64,000 bases of DNA from Eubacterium maltosivorans. GTDB lineage: Bacteria > Bacillota > Clostridia > Eubacteriales > Eubacteriaceae. How positions within the stretch are numbered: position 1 is the stretch's first letter; each line of letters opens with the position of its first letter. The notes under the pieces are model-generated. The model was not told the DNA's origin. It searched no databases and saw only the letters and a program-made list of their open reading frames with translations. The translations under genes and the position numbers were made by a program. The DNA lies in the NCBI RefSeq assembly GCF_002441855.2, contig NZ_CP029487.1, positions 3,038,001 to 3,102,000 of the forward strand, written 5' to 3'. Of this stretch, positions 34,799 to 43,220 are shown piece after piece.

Positions 34799-36247
34799 AT
34801 GAAAAGTTATGAAAAATTTATCAAAAAAGAAGATATATTAAAGATACATCAGAATACAGTTCAAATTCTTGAAAAAGTTGGTGTGATTTTTGAAAATGAA
34901 AAAGCTCATGAAGTGTTCAAAAAACATGGAGCAAGAGTTGACGGAAATAAAGTTTTTATTTCAGAAGATTTACTGAATAAAGCATTAGACACTGTGCCGA
35001 CTCAATTTACATTGCATGCAAATACAACTCCTAATGTTACAATTGGTGGAGAAAATGGAGATAGGATAATCCTTCCTAATGTATCAAATATTTATATAGA
35101 GGATAATGGAAAAATTCGAAAAACAACAAATGCTGATAATATTAACCAATTTAAAATGGCTGCGATGAGTCCGGTAATTAATTCTATATCATTAAATCAA
35201 TTTCCGGATTGCAGTCGATTTACGAAAAAAGAAAAAATTTGGGGAACGCTTGCGATGAATTTAAAATATTCACCTAAATATCACTTTTCGCCAAGCATTA
35301 ACCCAAGAGAGGTATCAAAAGACGAAGTTTTCGATTTAACCAGAAATTCGATTCAGTTCTTACGTGATTTTGAGGGAATACAAGATAAAGAAAAAGTTAT
35401 GTCTATATCTGGAATAAATGCACTGTCGCCATTGGCATATGACCATGATCCAATTGAAAGATTATTTGCCTCTTGTATAGAAAATCAGCCCGTTTCAGTA
35501 ACTCCCTGTGCCATGCCTTTACTCACTGCACCAGCTTCATTAGCAGGGCTTATGTCCACAACGAATGCTGAGATACTGTCTGGAATGGTTTTATCACAGT
35601 TAATTAAACCTGGAATTCCATTTTTATATGGAAATGTGTCCGGTGCAACGGATATGAGAACGATACAATTAAGTATTGGGTCATCTGAAGCGGCGTTAAT
35701 ATGTTACATTACAGCAGGTCTTGCTGATCTTTATAAATTACCATTTAGAGCAGGTGGTTCTTTGTCTGATGCTAAAGATATGGATTCTCAAGCAGGTGCG
35801 GAAGCTATGATGATGATTTATGCAACACTTGATTGTGGAGCAGACTATATAATGCATATGGCGGGAACAATGGGTACGTTTAATGTAGTTAGTTTTGAAA
35901 AGTATATTTTAGATGAAGAAATCATAACAATGGTAAACAGACAATTAAAAGGTGTTGAATGCACAGAGGAAAAGCTTTGCTTTGATAGTATTGTTAAAGT
36001 GGGACCAAGAGGAACATTTTTACGAGGAAGAACCCCTCAAATATATAAAGATGAATTTGTAATGGGGAAATTGTTTAATAAAGATGACCCTAATAATTGG
36101 CAGAGTCATGGCGCCATGTCAGTCAAAGAAAAAGCTGCAATAGAAGTCAAAAAACGCATTGAAAATTATGAGGCACCAGAGAGAACCAAAGAGCAGCTAG
36201 ACTTACTTGAACCTTTGATTCCTGCGGTTTATAGACAGGCTATCTGA
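34799..36247 (+). CDS. MttB-family quaternary-amine methyltransferase 2 (non-pyrrolysine)
   Basis: 482 residues, a clear paralogue of the 31854 enzyme (same blocks: PCAMPLLTAPASLAGLM, LYGNVSGATDMRT, GGSLSDAKDMDSQAGAE, FNKDDPNNWQ). The N-terminal half differs strongly, notably the region that would line the substrate barrel. No in-frame TAG occurs. It follows the MFS gene by 29 bp and shares its transcript. The two enzymes may act on successive methyl groups or on two related betaines with one corrinoid partner. Confidence 0.93.
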   Translation: MKSYEKFIKKEDILKIHQNTVQILEKVGVIFENEKAHEVFKKHGARVDGNKVFISEDLLNKALDTVPTQFTLHANTTPNVTIGGENGDRIILPNVSNIYIEDNGKIRKTTNADNINQFKMAAMSPVINSISLNQFPDCSRFTKKEKIWGTLAMNLKYSPKYHFSPSINPREVSKDEVFDLTRNSIQFLRDFEGIQDKEKVMSISGINALSPLAYDHDPIERLFASCIENQPVSVTPCAMPLLTAPASLAGLMSTTNAEILSGMVLSQLIKPGIPFLYGNVSGATDMRTIQLSIGSSEAALICYITAGLADLYKLPFRAGGSLSDAKDMDSQAGAEAMMMIYATLDCGADYIMHMAGTMGTFNVVSFEKYILDEEIITMVNRQLKGVECTEEKLCFDSIVKVGPRGTFLRGRTPQIYKDEFVMGKLFNKDDPNNWQSHGAMSVKEKAAIEVKKRIENYEAPERTKEQLDLLEPLIPAVYRQAI

Positions 36248-36402
36248 AATTTATACTAGAACATCAAACAAAATATTAAAGAAAGTATTGGAGATACGTC
36301 TAAAAAATTAGTTTGAGGAATTTTTTAAATAAAAAACTAACTATTTCAGCTTTAAATTCATAATTTTAGGAAGTGTTATCAAATGATGTGGAGTGTATAT
36401 GT

Positions 36403-37107
36403 ATGGTAAAAAACGAATTGTTGGAGTGTTTGCTAAGAGAGAAAGAAGCAAGACACTCCAATGGAGTTATTTACTATTACACACAAACCAAAATGGCCTA
36501 TAATTCTAATCGATTTGAAGGAAACAGGCTTTCAGAGGACCAGGTTAGGGAAATTTTTTTAAAAAATACTATTTTATCAAGTAACAATATTCCTGTTGAT
36601 ATTAATGATATTATCAAAACAATCAATCATTTTAATGCCTTTGATTATATGTTAGAAATTGCAAGAGAACCCTTAACGGAAAAAGTTATCAAAAAGTTTC
36701 ATTTCTTGTTAAATAGAGGTACAATTTGTGAATATACAAAGGATCGAATTGAGGCATACATAAACAATCAAAATATGGAATCAATATTATCTGAATATGC
36801 GATAAATATTTTGCTTGAAAAATATAATACATTGATAAAAAAATCTTTACATAACTTAATTGAGTTTTATATGCAGTTTGAAATGATTCATCCTTTTAAA
36901 GAAGGTAATGGAAAAGTAGGACGTCTAATTTTATTTAAAGAATGCTTGAATAGTGGGATTATGCCATTTATTATAATGAAGGATTTTAGACTTTACTATA
37001 AACGAGAAATAAACGATTATGAAAAGAAAAAGAGGTATCTAAATGAAATTTGCCTGTTGTCACAAGATCAATATAGAACTATATGCAAATATTTTCAAAT
37101 CATATAA
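36403..37107 (+). CDS. Fic family protein 2 (island copy)
   Basis: 234 residues, homologous over its length to Fic 1. The active site reads HPFKEGNGKVGR, so the usual Arg after GNG is Lys. The inhibitory motif SNRFEG is kept. The flap that in Fic 1 reads YKIYPNVIGG is replaced by an unrelated sequence (EAYINNQNMES), which may change target docking or weaken activity. Start at 36403 with GGAG 9 bases upstream; an earlier in-frame start at 36373 is less likely. It is AT-rich like the other island genes and is the last gene before the right-hand repeat. Confidence 0.87.
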   Translation: MVKNELLECLLREKEARHSNGVIYYYTQTKMAYNSNRFEGNRLSEDQVREIFLKNTILSSNNIPVDINDIIKTINHFNAFDYMLEIAREPLTEKVIKKFHFLLNRGTICEYTKDRIEAYINNQNMESILSEYAINILLEKYNTLIKKSLHNLIEFYMQFEMIHPFKEGNGKVGRLILFKECLNSGIMPFIIMKDFRLYYKREINDYEKKKRYLNEICLLSQDQYRTICKYFQII

Positions 37108-37170
37108 AAAACAATTTAAGTATAATTAGTAGATAGCAATAAGGCATGGTTTATAAATAATTTCTCCCGT

Positions 37171-37206
37171 GATGTTCCCTGAAATCAGCTGGTTTTAGGG
37201 AACATC
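37171..37206 (+). repeat. 36-nt quasi-palindrome near the island's right edge
   Basis: GATGTTCCCTGAAATCAG pairs with CTGGTTTTAGGGAACATC with only two mismatches. It lies between fic 2 and the right-hand repeat. It may be a terminator, or a recombination or relaxase site. Confidence 0.6.
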
Positions 37207-37268
37207 ATTGGGATTGAAAAGTAGTCATATAGTCAATAATGTTTTATAAAACGCTTCTTTTTAAAAGA

Positions 37269-37312
37269 TAGAGGTCGTTGGTTCAAGCCCAATCGGGATC
37301 ACCATTATATGA
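37269..37312 (+). repeat. Direct repeat, right attachment-like site (tRNA-Val 3' half)
   Basis: Identical to 28421-28464. It begins in the anticodon stem and cannot form a tRNA. A copy of the tRNA terminator follows at 37319-37341 (ACGGCT-CATGC-AGCCGT and T run). Confidence 0.85.
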
Positions 37313-37413
37313 TATCTGACGGCTCATGCAGCCGTTTTTTATTTTTTGTTTCTAAGATTTTTTCTATGAAAGATTTGCCAGACCGCAGATCACTTTCCAT
37401 CAAAATTGCACTC

Positions 37414-37602
37414 TTAATTAATTTGCCAACAGATGACAGGTGCTGTATGATTAAAACAGATCAACAAAGAAATAATCAATCCGGTATTCCAGCCCCAAAA
37501 CGCTTTATCCTTGGAATCCAGTCCCAAAACGATACCGCTGATTTCAGCCAAACCCGTTAAAACGATGGAAAAAAGAATGGTGTAGAGGGGAGTTGCCTGA
37601 AG
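37414..37602 (-). pseudogene. Remnant of a membrane-protein gene
   Basis: The minus strand reads about 60 codons without a start, including LTGLAEISGIVLGLD and FWGWNTGLIISLLICF, a helix-loop-helix typical of a transporter C-terminus. No upstream part is present and the family is not recognised. A GCTGATTCT/AGAATCAGC hairpin lies beside it at 37636-37666. Nothing further is seen in 37670-37870. Confidence 0.35.
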
Positions 37603-37874
37603 ACGTTATTTTCTTTTGATTTGTTTGTTAAAAATGCTGATTCTTCTGTATCTTAACAGAATCAGCGTCTGTAATCCCCTTTAAAAGCTATACGGATTGT
37701 GCATTTTTTAGAAAGCGCGCGCTAAAAATAACCCGGTACGCTCGTTAAGGGGAAAACAAAGGCCGGAGCCAGCGGCTGAATGCCAAGAGGGCCCATTGGG
37801 ATTCAGCAAAGGGATGGTAACGGTTATAAAATTTGAAAAAATAAAGACATTGCATGCAGGCATTATGGTGGTTA

Positions 37875-37911
37875 TTAATTCAGTCCCTGAATTCAATTCA
37901 GGGTCTTTTTT
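37875..37911 (+). repeat. Palindromic terminator-like repeat, copy 2
   Basis: TAATTCAGTCCCTGAATTCA then ATTCAGGGTC and TTTTTT. One stem base change relative to copy 1 is compensated. Confidence 0.75.
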
Positions 37912-37977
37912 GCTTGCCTATAATTTCTTTTAATCGGGAGAAATGTTATAATAGATTATGATACACAAGGGTTAGCT

Positions 37978-38040
37978 GTGAAAACAGGCCTATTAAATAG
38001 CCGCTTTATAGGTGAAAAGAAAGTAAATTATCGGCGTTGA
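37978..38040 (+). pseudogene. Truncated fic remnant
   Basis: GTG start and 20 codons (beginning MKTGLLNSRFIGEKK) that align with the first 15 residues of Fic 1, then a stop. The upstream promoter TGTTATAAT and 70 bp around it are also homologous to the Fic 1 upstream region. The reading is broken where it meets the next pseudogene. Confidence 0.8.
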
Positions 38041-39117
38041 TAAAGAATTGGTGTTTCAGATTATGGACGGTATTGCGAATACAATTTCCGATTGCTGCGA
38101 GCCTCAAATTATTCCTGATATTACATTTCAAACCATTGAGGGTAAGTGTATCGTAATGATTGAAATATACCCAGGAGCAAATCGGCTATACTAACAGTCG
38201 ATAAACTGTGTCGAGACATCCGCAATTATATGATAAGCACCGTTCATTCGGAGGAAGAAAGAAGGGATATTCCAGAAGTTACAGTAGATCAGTTGCTGAA
38301 TTGGAAGATTCTGAAAAAAACAGAAGGAAAGCTTTTGGCTACAAATGCATTTGTGCTGTTGACAAGTGATTATTTTCGCTTTGCAAAGATCCAGTGTGGA
38401 CTTTTTAAAGGAACTGACCGGGATGAATTTATCGACAAAAAGGACTATACCGGCCCTCTCTATGAACAGATTGAAGGTGCATATCAATTTGTGCTGCGCC
38501 ACATCAATTTAAGTGCAGAAATTGATGGGCTGGTTCGAAAAAAACGTTATGAACTCCCTGTTGGGGCGATCCGGGAGATGATCATCAATGCCCAATGCCA
38601 CCGAAATTTTATGGATAATTCCTGTGTGCAGGTGGCGATCTATGATGATCGTCTGGAGGTTACGTCGCCTGGTATGCTTTATGGTGGACTGACTTTGGAA
38701 GAGGCTATGAGCGGCCGCTCGAAAATACGTAACCGCGCTATCGCGGAAGTTTTCAGCCGTATGGAGTTGATCGAAGAATGGGGAACAGGAATTCGTCGAA
38801 TTTTAAAACGAGCCGAAGAATACAATTTACCGAAGCCAGAATTTCTAGAGATAGGGGATAGCTTTCGTGTAAATCTTTATCGGACGGCCGATAAAAAGCC
38901 GATAAAAAAAGCCGATAAAAAGCCGATAAATTTAGAACGGCAAACGTTGATTCTTGATTATGTAAAGAATCACGGTTTGATTTCTAATAAAGAAGCCCGA
39001 GAACTCCTAGGCGTCGCGGAGTCCACGACCAAACGATTTTTGAGCCAGATGGTCAAAGATGGGCTGCTTGTGGAGCAGGGAGAGCGAAAAGCGCGGGTGT
39101 ATGTGTTGAAAGGTTAG
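38030..39117 (+). pseudogene. AlbA_2/COG2865 ATP-binding regulator, broken
   Basis: Codons from 38030 give GVDKELVFQIMDGIAN and IVMIEIYPGANR, the AlbA_2 domain, then meet a stop near 38192. The remainder is open from 38230 to 39117: a GHKL-type ATPase region (AIREMIINAQCHRNFMDNS, EEWGTGIRRIL) and a C-terminal winged helix. The 5' end is lost into the fic remnant and a middle block is missing. A shortened protein from 38230 (295 residues) could still be made, so residual function is possible. Intact relatives are COG2865 transcriptional regulators. Confidence 0.75.
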
Positions 39118-39118
39118 A

Positions 39119-39155
39119 TAATTCAGGCCCTGAATCCAATTCAGGGTCTTTATTT
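39119..39155 (+). repeat. Palindromic terminator-like repeat, copy 3
   Basis: TAATTCAGGCCCTGAATCCA then ATTCAGGGTC and TTTATTT, directly after the broken regulator. Confidence 0.75.
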
Positions 39156-39233
39156 GACCAAAATCTTTCTTTCGATAATTTAACGGGCTTGATCTGACTT
39201 GACTATCCCAAAAACAATTTTTCCTTAAACCCC

Positions 39234-39262
39234 TTGACAAATCCATCTGTAACATTTATGAT
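39234..39262 (+). promoter_or_regulatory. Promoter of the CcdA-TlpA gene
   Basis: TTGACA (39234-39239), 17-bp spacer, TATGAT (39257-39262). Confidence 0.88.
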
Positions 39263-39295
39263 TACAAAATAGAAACTGTAATGTTTAAAATTACA
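39248..39295 (+). promoter_or_regulatory. Two tandem operators, TGTAAY-N7-ATTACA
   Basis: Site 1 (39248-39266) is TGTAAC-N7-ATTACA and covers the -10. Site 2 (39277-39295) is TGTAAT-N7-ATTACA. They are 29 bp apart centre to centre. This layout suggests a dimeric repressor bound at the promoter and just downstream. The regulator is not in the window. Confidence 0.65.
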
Positions 39296-39341
39296 CTTTG
39301 TGGGAAAATAAATAGAATCATCATGGAAAAGAGGTTTTGAT

Positions 39342-40613
39342 ATGGGATTTGCTTCGGGGGCCGGGGTTCCGGCCATTATGGTATTTTTACAGGGGATTCT
39401 CAGCTTTTTTTCGCCCTGTGTGCTGCCGCTGGTGCCTTTGTACATCGGCTATCTGGCGGGTGGGACAAAGACGGTGGACGCGGACGGGACGGTTCATTAT
39501 AAAAAACGGACAGTTCTGATCAACACGCTCTTTTTTGTCATTGGCATCAGCGCCACGTTTTTTATTTTGGGCGTTGGCTTTACAGCGGCCGGCCAGTTTT
39601 TTACAGGCAACCGGATGCTGTTCGCGCGTATTGGCGGGGTTATCATCATTTTATTTGGGCTGGTCCAGCTGGGGGTTTTTAATTTTGATTTTTTGAACCG
39701 TGAGCACCGCCTGCCCTTTAATTTGGACAAGCTGGCCATGAACCCGCTTCTGGCCTTTGTGCTGGGCTTTACCTTCAGCTTTGCCTGGACGCCCTGCGTG
39801 GGGCCGGTTCTGGCCAGTGTGCTGCTCATGGCGTCGTCCTCATCATCTTTCGCGTCGGGCTTTATCCTTATCGGTGTCTACACGCTGGGCTTTGTCCTGC
39901 CGTTTTTGGCGGTGGGATTATTTACCAGCACGCTGCTGGATTTTTTCAAGCGGCACCAGAAAGCGGTCCGCTACACGGTAAAGGCTGGGGGTGTGCTCAT
40001 GATCGTTATGGGGATTATGATGTTTACAGGATGGATGAACGGGATTACCGGTTATCTCTCTCGGGCTGGGGCCGGGAGCAGCGCGCCGCAGCCAAACCCA
40101 ACGGTAACCACAGAGCCTGTGCCGTCGCCCACACCGGAAAACACGCCGGAAGAAAGTGCCAAAAAGACACTGGCTCCGGATTTCACGCTCACGGACCAGT
40201 ATGGGGTGACGCATACCCTGTCGGAATACCGTGGAAAGACGGTTTTCCTCAATTTCTTTGCCACCTGGTGCGGCCCATGCCAGAAAGAAATGCCGGATAT
40301 TGAGACGCTGTATAAAAAATACGGCGATAATTCCGGAGACCTGGTAGTGCTGAGTGTTGCCAATCCGCACACGGAGGAGGGGCCGAACAATAATGATATG
40401 TCACCTGAAAAAATCGCAGAGTTCATGTCGGACAACGGCTTTACCTATCCGGCGCTCATGGACCGTACGGGTGCAGTGTTCCAGACCTATGGCATCCGCT
40501 CTTTCCCGACAACTTTCATGATTGACAAGGATGGCTATGTGGAGGGCTATGTGCCGGGAATGCTGACGTCCAGCATGATGGAGAGCATTGTTAACCAGGC
40601 CATGGCGCAATAG
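39342..40613 (+). CDS. CcdA-TlpA fusion: membrane thiol transporter plus thioredoxin-like domain
   Basis: 423 residues. Residues 1-240 form a CcdA/DsbD-type membrane domain with paired cysteines in FFSPCVLP (Cys26) and FAWTPCVGP (near 150). A Pro/Thr linker (about 245-275) leads to a TlpA/ResA-like thioredoxin domain outside the membrane with WCGPC at 309-313 and a cis-Pro FPTTF. It should carry reducing power from cytoplasmic thioredoxin to extracytoplasmic protein thiols or peroxides. The fusion provides both steps in one chain. AGAGG lies 6 bases before the start. It is monocistronic between the tandem-operator promoter and a strong terminator. Confidence 0.93.
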   Translation: MGFASGAGVPAIMVFLQGILSFFSPCVLPLVPLYIGYLAGGTKTVDADGTVHYKKRTVLINTLFFVIGISATFFILGVGFTAAGQFFTGNRMLFARIGGVIIILFGLVQLGVFNFDFLNREHRLPFNLDKLAMNPLLAFVLGFTFSFAWTPCVGPVLASVLLMASSSSSFASGFILIGVYTLGFVLPFLAVGLFTSTLLDFFKRHQKAVRYTVKAGGVLMIVMGIMMFTGWMNGITGYLSRAGAGSSAPQPNPTVTTEPVPSPTPENTPEESAKKTLAPDFTLTDQYGVTHTLSEYRGKTVFLNFFATWCGPCQKEMPDIETLYKKYGDNSGDLVVLSVANPHTEEGPNNNDMSPEKIAEFMSDNGFTYPALMDRTGAVFQTYGIRSFPTTFMIDKDGYVEGYVPGMLTSSMMESIVNQAMAQ

Positions 40614-40615
40614 GT

Positions 40616-40652
40616 AAAAAGCCTGTATCGTTTTAACGATACAGGCTTTTTT
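40616..40652 (+). terminator. Terminator
   Basis: AAAGCCTGTATCG pairs with CGATACAGGCTTT, then TTT. Confidence 0.92.
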
Positions 40653-40767
40653 AAGTCTTGGCGAAATAATGTAGAGTGAATCTATATTATTTATAACTTT
40701 GGGTATTTATTATCGTGCGTAATGCTTTAATTAACGCTTATTCTAAAATAGAAAGAGTTGATTTTTT

Positions 40768-42210
40768 ATGAATGGAACGATGATGCAGTATTTTGAATGG
40801 TACCTGCCTGAGGATCAGTCCCTGTGGCGGCAGGTGGCAGAGGACGCCGATCATCTTAAAGCGCTCGGGATCACAGCGGTCTGGCTTCCCCCGGCCTACA
40901 AGGGCGCGGCGGGTAAGAGCGATGTGGGCTATGCACCCTACGACCTCTATGATCTGGGTGAATTTGACCAGAAAGGCAGTGTTGCCACAAAATACGGAAC
41001 GGCCGATGAGTATTGCGAAGCCGTCAGCACCCTTCAGGATAACGGAATCGAGGTATACGCGGATATCGTGCTGGACCACCGCCTTGGCGCAGACCGGACG
41101 GAAAATGTCTATGCCTGCAAGGAAAATGATGAAAACCGGAATGAGCAGATTGAGCCCATCCGGCCGATCAAGGCCTGGACGCAGTTTGACTTTCTGGGCC
41201 GGGGCGATACCTATTCGGATTTCAAATGGAACTGGACGCATTTTGCGGGCATTGACTGGGATGAGAAACAGGAGGACAGCGCCGTTTTCCAGTTTCAGGG
41301 AAAGCGCTGGGCCAGGGATGTGGACCGTGAGAACGGCAATTTTGACTACCTGATGGGCGCGGATGTGGATTTAAACAACCGCGAGGTGGTTGAGGAGTTA
41401 ATCCGCTGGGGCAGATGGTACTTGGATAAAACCCGGGTCAAAGGTTTTCGCATGGACGCGGTTAAGCACATTGATTTTAATTTTTTTAATGAGTGGCTGG
41501 ACGCGGTCAGGCGTGACTGGGATCAGGAGCTTTTTGCCGTGGGTGAATACTGGTCTGGCGATCTTGAGGATCTCAAACGTTATATGGAAACAACGGACCG
41601 TGCCATGTGCCTGTTTGACGTTCCTCTTCATTATCATTTTTTCGACGCTTCGAACAGCGGTGACGGCTATGATATGCGCCAGCTGCTGAATAATACCCTG
41701 ACAGCCCATGACCCTACCCGGTCTGTCACCTTTGTGGACAACCACGACACCCAGCCCGGCCAGTCGCTGGAATCCTGGGTGCAGCCGTGGTTTAAGCCGC
41801 TGGCCTACGCTTTTATTCTGCTCCGGGCCGACGGCTATCCCTGCGTCTTTTACGGCGATTACTACGGTATTCCTGCCCAGGGTATTGAGCCCATGCAGGA
41901 GCTTTTAGATAAGCTGCTCTGCGCCCGGCGCGAATCGGCCTACGGCGCCCAGCGGGATTATTTTGACGACTTCCACATCATTGGATGGGTGCGCGAGGGC
42001 GATCCGGCAGAGCCGGAATCCGGCCTTGCCGTGCTGATGACAAACGGCGACGGCGGCTCAAAGCAGATGTATATGGGGCATCAGTTCGCCGGAAAAAATT
42101 TTTATGACATCACTGGCAATGTGGAAGGCACGGTCACGGTTAATGAAAACGGCGACGGTGTCTTTCATGTGGCGCCCGGCTCGGTATCGGTCTGGGTTAG
42201 GACACGGTAA
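40768..42210 (+). CDS. Cytoplasmic alpha-amylase, GH13 (subfamily 5 type)
   Basis: 480 residues without a signal peptide, so intracellular. The four GH13 regions are visible: DIVLDHR, GFRMDAVKH (nucleophile Asp), the acid/base Glu in VGEYW, and FVDNHDTQ (transition-state Asp). The N-terminal MMQYFEWYLP is typical of the GH13_5 family of bacterial liquefying amylases. It degrades glycogen or imported maltodextrins. The Shine-Dalgarno is weak (GAAAGAG, about 10 bases upstream) and no clear promoter is seen. It is a single gene flanked by terminators. Confidence 0.94.
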   Translation: MNGTMMQYFEWYLPEDQSLWRQVAEDADHLKALGITAVWLPPAYKGAAGKSDVGYAPYDLYDLGEFDQKGSVATKYGTADEYCEAVSTLQDNGIEVYADIVLDHRLGADRTENVYACKENDENRNEQIEPIRPIKAWTQFDFLGRGDTYSDFKWNWTHFAGIDWDEKQEDSAVFQFQGKRWARDVDRENGNFDYLMGADVDLNNREVVEELIRWGRWYLDKTRVKGFRMDAVKHIDFNFFNEWLDAVRRDWDQELFAVGEYWSGDLEDLKRYMETTDRAMCLFDVPLHYHFFDASNSGDGYDMRQLLNNTLTAHDPTRSVTFVDNHDTQPGQSLESWVQPWFKPLAYAFILLRADGYPCVFYGDYYGIPAQGIEPMQELLDKLLCARRESAYGAQRDYFDDFHIIGWVREGDPAEPESGLAVLMTNGDGGSKQMYMGHQFAGKNFYDITGNVEGTVTVNENGDGVFHVAPGSVSVWVRTR

Positions 42211-42230
42211 ATTAAAAAGACGAGAGCTTA

Positions 42231-42276
42231 AGCCGGCAGGTAACAAAATTGTTGCCTGCCGGTTTTGCTTTTTTGC
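42231..42276 (+). terminator. Terminator
   Basis: GCCGGCAGG pairs with CCTGCCGG across a short inner stem, followed by TTTTGCTTTTTT. Confidence 0.9.
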
Positions 42277-42318
42277 GGTGCTATTTAAAGCAAATGGGGT
42301 ATAAATGATTAAAATGCT

Positions 42319-42347
42319 TTGAAATGGTGTGTGGAATGTGTTATGAT
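42319..42347 (+). promoter_or_regulatory. Promoter of the ZIP-nfo operon
   Basis: TTGAAA, 17-bp spacer, TATGAT with TG one base before the -10. Confidence 0.75.
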
Positions 42348-42394
42348 TTAGTAAATTATAATGACTATAAACAATATAAAAACAGGAGGAAAAT

Positions 42395-43204
42395 ATGGAT
42401 TTCTTAAACAATATCCCTCCGGTGGGGCAGGCGCTGGTCGCCGGTCTTTTTACCTGGGGCTTGACAGCGCTCGGCGCTGCCATGGTTTTTTTCTTTAAGG
42501 AGATCAATAAAAAGGTATTGAACGCCATGCTGGGCTTTGCCGCCGGCGTTATGATTGCGGCCAGCTTCTGGTCTCTGCTGGCGCCGTCCATCGAGATGGC
42601 GGAGGGCGGTCCGGTGCCGCCGTATGTACCCGCTGTGGTCGGCTTTTTAGGCGGCGGCGCGTTTTTATGGTGTGTGGATAAGCTTTTGCCCCATATCCAC
42701 CAGGGAACAGGCCATGAGGAAGGGATTCACACCTCGTGGCAGCGCAGCGTGCTGCTGGTTTTGGCCATCACCTTCCACAATATCCCCGAAGGGCTGGCGG
42801 TCGGCGTCGCCTTTGGCGGGCTGGCCACCGGCAATGAATATATGACGCTGGCCGGGGCCATCTCGCTGGCGCTGGGGATCGGTCTTCAGAATTTTCCCGA
42901 AGGCGCCGCAGTCTCCATTCCCCTGAGACGTGAAAACATGAGCCGGTTTAAATCCTTTATGTACGGCCAGGCCTCGGGCTTAGTTGAGCCGATCTCAGCC
43001 GTTATCGGGGCTGCCGCGGTTGTGTTTATCAACCCGATTCTGCCTTACGCCCTGGCCTTTGCGGCCGGCGCCATGATTTACGTGGTGGCAGAAGAATTGA
43101 TTCCCGAATCCCAGCTGGGCCATGACGGCGAGGGCGATATCGCCACCATCGGCGTGATGATCGGCTTTGCGGTCATGATGCTCATGGACGTGGCACTGGG
43201 CTGA
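42395..43204 (+). CDS. ZIP family divalent metal transporter (GufA/ZupT type)
   Basis: 269 residues with about eight membrane helices. The metal-binding helices are present as [16 protein letters not shown] and [14 protein letters not shown], plus [10 protein letters not shown] in the next helix. ZIP proteins bring zinc or other divalent cations into the cytoplasm. The short histidine-containing loop ([15 protein letters not shown], near 95) is the usual variable loop. AGGAGG lies before the start. The endonuclease IV gene follows by 16 bp; that enzyme needs zinc, so the pairing may be functional, or only positional. Confidence 0.92.
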   Translation: MDFLNNIPPVGQALVAGLFTWGLTALGAAMVFFFKEINKKVLNAMLGFAAGVMIAASFWSLLAPSIEMAEGGPVPPYVPAVVGFLGGGAFLWCVDKLLPHIHQGTGHEEGIHTSWQRSVLLVLAITFHNIPEGLAVGVAFGGLATGNEYMTLAGAISLALGIGLQNFPEGAAVSIPLRRENMSRFKSFMYGQASGLVEPISAVIGAAAVVFINPILPYALAFAAGAMIYVVAEELIPESQLGHDGEGDIATIGVMIGFAVMMLMDVALG

Positions 43205-43220
43205 GAAAGGCAGTGAGAAA

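Noticed and set aside
31854-36247. Pyrrolysine-type trimethylamine methyltransferases
   Set aside because: Neither gene has an in-frame TAG and both are full length as read, so they belong to the non-pyrrolysine branch.
28465-37268. Integrase or recombinase gene inside the tRNA-bounded island
   Set aside because: All frames of reasonable length are accounted for by the named genes. None has tyrosine- or serine-recombinase motifs.
37708-37896. 62-codon minus-strand frame in the scar region
   Set aside because: No ribosome site, no recognisable protein pattern, and it runs into the palindromic repeat at 37875.
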